From JBBQFC01 sp038321615 (GTDB taxonomy: Bacteria > Bacteroidota > Bacteroidia > Flavobacteriales_D > Cryomorphaceae), in assembly GCA_038321615.1 (NCBI GenBank), contig JBBQFC010000029.1, positions 1-39,887 of the forward strand: 39,887 bases of DNA, given 5' to 3'. The notes below the pieces were generated by a model, which saw only the letters and a list, made by a program, of their open reading frames with translations, was not told the DNA's origin and made no database searches. The translations under genes and the position numbers were made by a program. This document shows positions 33,545 to 39,887 of the stretch, one piece after another (the first letter of the stretch is position 1; each line of letters starts with the position of its first letter).

Positions 33545-35136
33545 TTTTTTTGGAGATTAATAAGTTTCACATTGTTCGATTGGCGCTGATGCGCTTCGCT
33601 GACCACCCACACTTCGGTGTAAGGGGAGAAGCCTTCGGCGTCTACGTATACATAATATTTGCCCGGATAGAGCGCCAAGGTGAACCTTCCGGTGATGGTA
33701 TTTGGCCGGTATTGGCCTATCGTTTCGTCTAAGCTATTGCGAATATCGATTTTCACTTGCGGCGTAAGTAATCCTTCGGCCACCACTTGGAGGTGGAAGA
33801 TTACGGGTTCATCCACGTCGGCCACAGCAGTGTATGTTATTTCGTAAATATCGAGGTTGCCATAACCTTCACTTCGCACGGCCGAGATAACGGCTTTGCG
33901 CTGATTGTCAAAGAAAGAGATGGTTCGCTCATCGCCGGGGGTATTAATAGGGTAGCCCAAATTCTGCGGATTGGTCCACGAGCCGGTCGCAGTATCCCGC
34001 GTTGAGAAAAACAGATCGTATCCACCCATTCCGGGGTGACCCTCTGAGCAGAAATAAAGGGTATTGCCATTGAAAGAGAGCGACGGAAAATCTTCATTGG
34101 CCGTTGTATTTACTGCACCATCTATTACGGTGGGATCCGTCCAATTTCCTGTTTCATCGCGCTCCGTTATCCAGATATCCAGTTGCCCGAATCCGCCAGA
34201 TCTATTACTGCTGAATACCATCGTGCGCCGATCGCCCGAGATGCTGCAAGCCGATTCTACCAAAGGAGAGTTGATCGGGGTGGACAATCGCATAGGGTTG
34301 CTGTAAGCGCTGTTGCGATATGTCGAAATAAAAATATCGCCAAAATCGTCCAAATGGTCAATGTAATAGAACAGCGTATCTCCGGAAGCAGAAAGTCCTA
34401 CGGTTTGCTCATCGTACTCCGTATTTATGAGATCGCTTAGCCGACCTGCTTCGGACCAGGCACCACGCTCTATTTCGGATTTAAGGATGTCGGAAGGGTA
34501 GTAGCCATCAAACTCCGGTTTAGAGCCCGGCTTTATCTTACGTCTCGACGTGAAAAGCAGCTTTTGTCCATTACTGGTAATGTACGGATGATAGTCGGGG
34601 TAGGGAGAGTTTACTGCTTCACCCAGATTTTTAAAACTGACTTCAATAGGATACTTGATAAGGTCTAAAGCGGCTTTCGAATTTGCTAGGCTGCGCTCAA
34701 ATTGATCGACGTTCTTCTTATTCACTTTGCCTTCTGCCTTGAATCGTTCCAAATGGACAATGGCTTCGTCGTATTCCAGATGGTACATGTACGCGGCAGC
34801 CAAGTCGAAGCTCAAATCCTTCTCTTTAGAACCCAGCCGTTCCGCAGCGATTAGGTGGTCTAAAGCTGCAAGTGGATCGATATTTGTCCGTAGATAGCTC
34901 AAGCCCAATCTATGCTGGTACTCCGGATTGTCCGGTTCTGTATCTACCAGCTTGGCGTATTGCTTTATCGATTCGGAATAATTACCGACTTCATAAAGCT
35001 CTGCAGCTATTTTAGGATTCTGGCTCCTACTCACCGATGAGCAGGTCAGTAAAAAAAGGAGACCTAGCGCATACTGAATTTTCGGGAACACATGCGGGTA
35101 AATTCGGTAAGTTTTGATATTGCTGTTGCCATACAT
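33541..35136 (-). CDS. TPR/PD40 beta-propeller envelope protein
   Basis: A 531-residue protein. The N-terminal hydrophobic segment (about 20-36, ALGLLFLLTCSSVSRSQ) is a signal peptide, possibly lipoprotein-like at LLTC. TPR-like helices cover about 43-130 (YEVGNYSESIKQYAKLVDTE), five or so PD40/WD40-like blades about 160-400 (QKLLFTSRR, TMVFSSNRSGGFGQLDIW, TLYFCSEGHPGMGGYDLFFS), and a carboxypeptidase-regulatory-like beta domain about 440-515. It starts 2 bp after the stop of the OmpA/PD40 gene and has the same core architecture without the OmpA domain, so the two look like a duplicated pair working at the periplasm/outer membrane. Confidence 0.85.
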   Translation of the reverse strand: MYGNSNIKTYRIYPHVFPKIQYALGLLFLLTCSSVSRSQNPKIAAELYEVGNYSESIKQYAKLVDTEPDNPEYQHRLGLSYLRTNIDPLAALDHLIAAERLGSKEKDLSFDLAAAYMYHLEYDEAIVHLERFKAEGKVNKKNVDQFERSLANSKAALDLIKYPIEVSFKNLGEAVNSPYPDYHPYITSNGQKLLFTSRRKIKPGSKPEFDGYYPSDILKSEIERGAWSEAGRLSDLINTEYDEQTVGLSASGDTLFYYIDHLDDFGDIFISTYRNSAYSNPMRLSTPINSPLVESACSISGDRRTMVFSSNRSGGFGQLDIWITERDETGNWTDPTVIDGAVNTTANEDFPSLSFNGNTLYFCSEGHPGMGGYDLFFSTRDTATGSWTNPQNLGYPINTPGDERTISFFDNQRKAVISAVRSEGYGNLDIYEITYTAVADVDEPVIFHLQVVAEGLLTPQVKIDIRNSLDETIGQYRPNTITGRFTLALYPGKYYVYVDAEGFSPYTEVWVVSEAHQRQSNNVKLINLQKK

Positions 35137-35138
35137 GC

Positions 35139-37181
35139 TTATTTGGCTTTCAATTCGATGTACTGAAATTTCTTGTAGGTCTCAAGGCCTTTAATTGGAT
35201 CGTTTAAGTACTCAGGCCCCTGTACCAGGCCCTTCACATTTACCCAATTAATCTTAGATGGGTCGATGCCATAAGCCGCGCATTGAGCCAATACGGAAGC
35301 TTTGCCTTCGTCTGCTCGTATTTGTGCTAAATCATCATTGCTCTTCAAGCTTTTCGTAGGCACCTTCGAAGCTGACCCAACTACCGTAATGTCTACCTTC
35401 CCATTTCGCTCAACTATCGGTTTCAACGATTTCATAAAATTGGTAAAAAGTTGCTCAGTGGCTTCTATGCTGTTTTTGTTATAGCCGAAATTTTTCTTGT
35501 ATTCTGAAGGTTGCGCATCGCCTGTTACAGCCGATGCTGCTACATCGTCGCCCACTTCCCCAGTTAAATTCTTCTGCAATATCAGCTCTTTGTAAATTTC
35601 TTGGTAGGAACTCTCGCAATCGATGCTGAAAGTATCCGTTCCCAAGCTGCGCCCATCGCGCTCATAGGCTATCTCGTAGCTCTTACAAGGTTGAAGAATG
35701 GCTACAAAAGCACCATCGCGGCTGCGGGGTGTGAATACTTGTGGCTTATCTTTTCCCGATTCCAGGATATAAACCAAAATATCGTCTGGCATAGGCTCAC
35801 CATCGGGCGGTACGATCTTGCCTTTCAGCACGGCTACACGAATTTCGGTAGGCGCAGGAAGGCTGATTCTATAAATGTCTTTTTCTCCTTCACCATCTTT
35901 ACGAATGGAAGAGTAATAGGCACGTTTTCCGTCGGCGCTGGTCACGAAGAAAGCATCGTCGTCGGCGGTGTTAATAGGATAGCCAATATTGATCGGTTCC
36001 TTCCAATTGCCTTCTTCATCGACAAGGGAATAGAAAATATCGAAGCCTCCAATACTGGTGTGACCTTCGGAGCTGAAATAGAGTATCTTATCATCGGGCG
36101 ATACAAATACCGCGTCCTCGTCGTATTTGGTATTAATAGTGGCGCCAAGATTCTGGGCTTGGCTCCAACTGCCATCTGGCAATTTTCGCACTCGGTAGAT
36201 ATCGCGGCCACCGAGCCCTCCTTTTCGATCGCTCACGAAGTAGATGGTTTGTTCGTCGGGCGTAATGGCTAAGTGGGGTTCCCAAGCCGAGGAGTTGATT
36301 ACAGAAGACATAGGCACAGGATTCGACCAGGTTTCGCCGACCAGGGTAGTTTTGAAAATATCGCCGTTCCCGTTGACATCCTTATATATGTAAAGCGTTT
36401 GCCCATCGACCGAAACGTTGATCGTTGCCGATGACTCTAAGGTATTGATGGAAAGCAGCTCCGGCGTCTGCCAATTGCCATTCATGTCCTTGTAAGAAGC
36501 GTAGATATCGTCCTTGTAAAATCCGGTGCTCAGGTCTTTCGCTGTCGCGTTCGAGCTATCGGGTCGGAGACGATTGGAAGTGAAAAAAATCGCATTTTCA
36601 TCGACCGAAATCACTGGAGAATATTCGGGATAAATAGTGTTGATGACCGGACCCAATGAGACGATTTCAAAATCGACTGGTGTTTTGGTAAGTACCTTCG
36701 CATAATCAACCTGTTGCCTGCCCATATCGGCATCGAGCCAAAGAAAATGCTTGGCCGGGGCCTGCGTCATAAATTTTTCGTAGTTCTCCTGTGCTGCGTC
36801 GAGCTGGTAATTGATGTGCAGGGCTTTGGCGTAGTAATAATACACTTCAACGGGAACGCTTTTCTCGCCAGGGCTAATGGGATCATAGTTCTTGGTCACT
36901 TTGCCTTGCACGGCCACTTCGAAAAAGGGAAGAGCAGCATTGCGCTTGCTGTAGGAATTTAGATAAGCCCGCCCAGCCTTGTAGTTCACATTTGCATTGG
37001 CAGGATCCATCGTGGCTAGCTGAGTCCAAAGCAATTGAGCTTGGCTAAGTTCGCCTTCTGCATCGAGGCGGTTGGCTTCTTCAAATCGCTCACCAAAACT
37101 CATGGTTTGAGCCATAAGAGTTGATGAAAAGTTACCCGCCAAAAGGGTAGAAAGAGTAATAAACAGTGCTTTGGATTTCAT
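35139..37181 (-). CDS. OmpA-family protein with TPR and PD40 propeller (PorE-like architecture)
   Basis: A 680-residue protein. Signal peptide MKSKALFITLSTLLAGNFSS; TPR-like region about 35-150 (FEEANRLDAEGELSQAQLLW); PD40 blades about 180-430 (NAIFFTSNRLRPDSS, TIYFVSDRKGGLGGRDIYR, ILYFSSEGHTSIGGFDIFYS); a carboxypeptidase-regulatory-like domain about 440-520; and a C-terminal OmpA-like domain about 560-680 (FGYNKNSIEATEQLFTNFM, LAQIRADEGKASVL) that could bind peptidoglycan. TPR-PD40-CRD-OmpA is the architecture described for PorE of the T9SS; orthology is not shown here. ATG at 37179-37181 precedes the signal peptide; a TTG at 37205 is in frame. Confidence 0.85.
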   Translation of the reverse strand: MKSKALFITLSTLLAGNFSSTLMAQTMSFGERFEEANRLDAEGELSQAQLLWTQLATMDPANANVNYKAGRAYLNSYSKRNAALPFFEVAVQGKVTKNYDPISPGEKSVPVEVYYYYAKALHINYQLDAAQENYEKFMTQAPAKHFLWLDADMGRQQVDYAKVLTKTPVDFEIVSLGPVINTIYPEYSPVISVDENAIFFTSNRLRPDSSNATAKDLSTGFYKDDIYASYKDMNGNWQTPELLSINTLESSATINVSVDGQTLYIYKDVNGNGDIFKTTLVGETWSNPVPMSSVINSSAWEPHLAITPDEQTIYFVSDRKGGLGGRDIYRVRKLPDGSWSQAQNLGATINTKYDEDAVFVSPDDKILYFSSEGHTSIGGFDIFYSLVDEEGNWKEPINIGYPINTADDDAFFVTSADGKRAYYSSIRKDGEGEKDIYRISLPAPTEIRVAVLKGKIVPPDGEPMPDDILVYILESGKDKPQVFTPRSRDGAFVAILQPCKSYEIAYERDGRSLGTDTFSIDCESSYQEIYKELILQKNLTGEVGDDVAASAVTGDAQPSEYKKNFGYNKNSIEATEQLFTNFMKSLKPIVERNGKVDITVVGSASKVPTKSLKSNDDLAQIRADEGKASVLAQCAAYGIDPSKINWVNVKGLVQGPEYLNDPIKGLETYKKFQYIELKAK

Positions 37182-37202
37182 TCGGAACTTTAGTTGACGT
37201 TC

Positions 37203-37210
37203 CAAAGCTA
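37203..37210 (-). promoter_or_regulatory. Candidate -7 element before the OmpA/PD40 gene
   Basis: TAGCTTTG on the minus strand, a perfect TAnnTTTG, lies 21 bp before the ATG at 37181. A clear -33 TTTG is lacking (TTTCG at about the right distance). Confidence 0.4.
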
Positions 37211-37240
37211 TAAAAAGGAATGTTTACCCGAAATTTGGTT

Positions 37241-38584
37241 TTATAATTCCCGGTTTGGATCGAAGGCTTCAAGGTAATCGGCAACCTTCCGCACGAATGA
37301 TCCGCCCAGGGCTCCGTCGATAATTCGATGGTCGTAAGAATGGGATAGAAACATCATTTGGCGGATGCCGATAAAGTCGCCTTGAGGGGTTTCTATTACA
37401 GCCGGCTTTTTGCGAATAGCGCCCACCGCCATAATGGCCGCTTGGGGTTGATTGATGATGGGCGTACCCATTACGTTGCCGAAAGTGCCCACATTGGTAA
37501 GTGTATACGTACCACCCTGAATTTCCTCTGGTTTGAGCTTATTCTCACGGGCGCGTTTGGCCAGGTCGTTTACACGTTTGGCAAGGCCAGTAAGGTTGTA
37601 TTGGTCGGCTTGGTGAATAACCGGAACAATCAAATTGCCGGAAGGCAAGGCAGTGGCCATTCCCAGGTTAATGTCTTTGCGTTTTATAATATGGGTGCCA
37701 TTGGTAGAAACATTCACCATGGGGAAATCTTTCAGCGCCCGCAAAATAGCTTCCATGAAAATGGGCGTAAAGGTGAGTGCTTCGCCTTCCCGCTCTTGGA
37801 ATTTTTTCTTCCACTTCTCTCTCCATGCCACCAAGTTGGTCACATCTGCTTCGACGTAGGAAGTAACATGGGGCGAAACGTGCACCGACATCACCATATG
37901 ATCGGCAATGAGTTTCCGCATCCGATCCATTTCGATCAACTCATCCTGGCCGCCAATGGAAACCTGGGGCGCCTTAATAGCCGGAGCGGTTTGCGGAGCC
38001 GAAGGAGTAGCTGCAGGGGTAGGAGTTTTGATCGATACGGTTGATGTTTCGCCCTTTCCTCGCTCGGGAAGATAGCTGAGTAAGTCTTTTTTGGTAAGCC
38101 GTCCTTCTGCGCCAGTTCCGGCAATCTGCTCGAGTTCAGCCATGGCTATCCCTTCTTCTTGAGCAATGTTTCGCACCAGCGGGGAGTAAAATCTACCGGA
38201 AGGGCCAGCCTTGGTAATCTTATCGGTGGCGGCGTACACTGCGAGTTGGGGTTCATGGCCATTTGTAGGAGCAACCGCAGTAGGTTTTACGGATTCCACC
38301 TTTGGTGTTTCGGCTGGAGCCGATGGTGCACTGGTCTCACTTGTACCCACGCTAATAACCGCAATGGGCTGACCCACAGCTATTACATCGCCTTCGGCGC
38401 AAAGCTGCTTTATAAGTATTCCGTCTTCCGGAGCCGGCACTTCGCTATCTACCTTATCGGTAGCAATCTCGATAATCGGCTCATCGGCTTCAACTTTATC
38501 GCCTACATTCTTTATCCATTTTACAATGGTGGCTTCGGCTACGCTCTCGCCCATTTTCGGCAATAGCAACTCAATTTCTGGCAT
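37241..38584 (-). CDS. Dihydrolipoamide acyltransferase (E2) of a 2-oxoacid dehydrogenase
   Basis: A 447-residue E2 core enzyme. Lipoyl domain at 1-78 with the lipoylated Lys44 in IATDKVDSEVP; a Pro/Ala/Thr-rich linker; the E1/E3 subunit-binding domain at about 127-168 (YSPLVRNIAQEEGI, GTGAEGRLTKKDLLSYL); a second Pro/Ala linker; and the catalytic domain with His419 and Asp423 in SYDHRIIDG. The LLPKMGESV start is that of branched-chain or 2-oxoglutarate E2s; the acyl group cannot be decided. The frame is open to 38698, but homology and a promoter fix the start at ATG 38582-38584. No E1 or E3 gene is adjacent. Confidence 0.9.
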   Translation of the reverse strand: MPEIELLLPKMGESVAEATIVKWIKNVGDKVEADEPIIEIATDKVDSEVPAPEDGILIKQLCAEGDVIAVGQPIAVISVGTSETSAPSAPAETPKVESVKPTAVAPTNGHEPQLAVYAATDKITKAGPSGRFYSPLVRNIAQEEGIAMAELEQIAGTGAEGRLTKKDLLSYLPERGKGETSTVSIKTPTPAATPSAPQTAPAIKAPQVSIGGQDELIEMDRMRKLIADHMVMSVHVSPHVTSYVEADVTNLVAWREKWKKKFQEREGEALTFTPIFMEAILRALKDFPMVNVSTNGTHIIKRKDINLGMATALPSGNLIVPVIHQADQYNLTGLAKRVNDLAKRARENKLKPEEIQGGTYTLTNVGTFGNVMGTPIINQPQAAIMAVGAIRKKPAVIETPQGDFIGIRQMMFLSHSYDHRIIDGALGGSFVRKVADYLEAFDPNREL

Positions 38585-38608
38585 ACACGAATTTCTATGA
38601 TGGTGGGG

Positions 38609-38638
38609 CAAAAATAGTCGAATAATCGCAATGAGCAA
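38609..38638 (-). promoter_or_regulatory. Promoter of the E2 gene
   Basis: On the minus strand TTG (38636-38638), 19-bp spacer, and TATTTTTG (38609-38616), a perfect TAnnTTTG. The ATG lies 24 bp downstream. It also shows that the upstream extension of the open frame is not translated. Confidence 0.55.
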
Positions 38639-38854
38639 TTGAGGGGTGGAGGGTTGATATAATCGCAACAACCAATTCTTCTCCGCGTGATCTGCCAAGT
38701 GAGGGAAAAAGCTGCTCAGACTAAACCCAAGCAGAAAACAAGTTTGGATGATAGCATTCTACAGTTTAAAATCAGTACAAAATTCTGCTATTATCGATTG
38801 TATAGGTCAAATTTGGTTAAATGTCTAACTTTTGAACTCTAAAAATCCGTTTCA

Positions 38855-39202
38855 CCTTCCGAATCCGTACCGCTATTTTTAAGCGATTTCAAAATCAAGA
38901 TGAAAATCCGGGACGTTCTTTTTTGGGATGACCGAGGCAAGAATACGAAAGCACTCCCAGAGTTAGAAATTACGGCCCATGCACGCAAGGCAATTTTGGA
39001 AAAGCTTGATACCGCCGACTGTTGCCAAGGGCCGATAAGCGATACCATAAATTAAAATGCCGCTCTTTGGGTATTCGGAAAAAAAGTAAACGGGAGAGAA
39101 GTTTATATTAAAATCACCATGGGCGTTTCGGGTTCTCATGTTATTTGCATTTCCTTCCATGTTAAAGCATACTCGTTGAAATACCCTTTAAAAAAAACGC
39201 CC
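38855..39202 (+). pseudogene. MqsR-like toxin gene, inactivated
   Basis: One frame reads FLSDFKIKMKIRDVLFWDDR, GKNTKALPELEIT, then, after TAA at 39053-39055, ALWVFGKKVNGREVYIKITM and VICISFHVKAYSLKYPLKK. This matches Bacteroidota MqsR-family mRNA-interferase-like toxins along the whole length. No start ATG exists before FLSDFK (first ATG 38900, inside the conserved part), the nonsense codon sits mid-protein, and the usual stop before the antitoxin is gone, so toxin and antitoxin frames are joined at 39203. Coordinates of the 5' end are approximate. Confidence 0.75.
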
Positions 39203-39887
39203 ATGAAAAGCCCTTATACCGGTAAAGAAATGCAGCATCTCATTGAAGCTCGATCACTCGAGTTTCGCAAAGAAAGATTTGACGTGTAATACCATTTCTA
39301 TAAATGTATGAATAGCGGCGAGAGTTTCACCGATACCTCCACCGACGAAATAAACATTACCCAAGTTCACAACCAGTATCGGGAGCGATTAAACATTCCC
39401 TTTCCCGAAGAAATCGAGCGCGCTCGGAATCAATATGGAATACCAGCCAGCAAAATGTCTTTAATATTGGGCTTTGGTTTAAATTTCTACCGGCTCTGGG
39501 AAGCCGGGGAGATACCGCTTTTGTCAAATTCCAAGTTGATTCAGCTCGCGGCGAACCCAGCCATATTCAAGACTATGGTCGAAAGGTGCGACGCGCTCAA
39601 TGAAACCACTAAGGCCAAATACATCGCGCGAGTCAATAATCAAATAACCAAGCAAAGGAGCAGGCTGTTGCCAGAAATATTCGAAGCTATTTTTTAGGAC
39701 AGCAGGATGCGAGCATATATACCGGCTACCGAATACCCGATTTCGCAAAGCTCACGGAGATGGTCGTTTTCTTTGCTGAAGCACTTGAACCCTACAAAAC
39801 GAAGATGAATAAATTACTGTTCTATGCCGACTTTCTTATGTTTAAGCAAACATGCTTTTCCATAAGTGGTGTGCGATATGTACCCAT
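39203..39887 (+). pseudogene. MqsA-like HTH antitoxin with Panacea (SocA/DUF4065) domain, broken, runs off right edge
   Basis: From ATG 39203 the frame gives MKSPYTGKEMQHL and EARSLEFRKERFDV, then TAA at 39287-39289; reading on, MNSGESFTDTSTDEIN, QYRERLNIPFPEEIERARNQ, and the helix-turn-helix part KMSLILGFGLNFYRLWEAGE. A frameshift near 39687 (end of frame at 39697) moves the rest to another frame, which carries LGQQDASIYTGYRIPDF, KLTEMVVFFAEALEPYKTKM and LLFYADFLMFKQTCFSISG, the Panacea domain. This HTH-plus-Panacea architecture is the usual partner of the MqsR-like toxin. Two lesions make it non-functional as one protein; the C-terminus lies beyond the window. Confidence 0.78.

Noticed and set aside
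35601..36272. A 223-codon plus-strand open frame
   Set aside because: Antisense to the PD40 blades of the OmpA-family gene; codon bias of the true gene explains it.
37358..38044. A 228-codon plus-strand open frame
   Set aside because: Antisense shadow of the E2 catalytic and linker regions; composition not protein-like.
1..39887. CRISPR array or phage-defence island
   Set aside because: No regularly spaced repeats with unique spacers and no cas or known defence gene; the only such system is the broken toxin-antitoxin pair at the right edge.

Overview
The window looks like a chromosomal segment of a member of the Bacteroidota, most likely a Flavobacteriales-type marine or aquatic lineage; the genus cannot be fixed from the sequence alone. 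The evidence is a TonB-dependent receptor with an N-terminal carboxypeptidase-regulatory-like domain, two secreted proteins ending in type IX secretion (T9SS type A) sorting domains, a GWxTD-domain protein, PD40/OmpA envelope proteins, a Cys-rich-insert ornithine aminotransferase, and promoters of the phylum's TTG/TTTG-N18-20-TAnnTTTG type (best example in front of tRNA-Ser). Coding density is high; several convergent gene pairs overlap at their 3' ends and at least four genes appear to start with TTG.

Layout. 1-1.6 kb is accessory DNA: the start of an unknown protein running off the left edge, IS-end-like repeats, an IS4-type transposase relic and a small orphan lipoprotein. 1.8-11.6 kb is core and envelope: an RlmD-type RNA methyltransferase lacking the family's iron-sulfur cysteines, ornithine aminotransferase, a TonB receptor with its small partner, a T9SS cargo protein and a T9SS-sorted subtilase. 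11.7-18.3 kb is a five-gene, fully translationally coupled operon: FAD pyridine-nucleotide oxidoreductase, membrane polyferredoxin, DPM1-like glycosyltransferase, cellulose-synthase-like glycosyltransferase and GT-C glycosyltransferase. I regard it as the best candidate for an undescribed system, a transmembrane redox unit tied to lipid-linked sugar transfer. 18.3-22.2 kb holds XerC/D recombinase, AroQ, a GT2 enzyme and the GWxTD protein.

22.3-25.4 kb is a second accessory patch: tRNA-Ser(UGA) with promoter and terminator, a block of hairpins with a 69-bp perfect direct repeat, a small orphan gene, a ~0.5 kb gene-poor stretch, the decayed remains of an outer-membrane beta-barrel gene and a secreted KTSC-domain protein. 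25.5-38.6 kb is again core, all on the minus strand: class A PBP, LysM/M23 peptidase, an AstE/AspA-like deacylase paired with a GCS2-like ligase carrying CBS domains, an FAH-family hydrolase, a DnaQ-like exonuclease, two PD40 envelope proteins (one OmpA-like) and a 2-oxoacid dehydrogenase E2. The right edge (38.9-39.9 kb) carries an MqsR-like toxin / MqsA-Panacea antitoxin pair, both halves broken by nonsense and frameshift mutations.

Functionally the window is dominated by the cell envelope: peptidoglycan synthesis and cleavage, outer-membrane transport, T9SS secretion, and glycosylation. Accessory patches sit at both edges and next to the tRNA gene and contain mostly relics.
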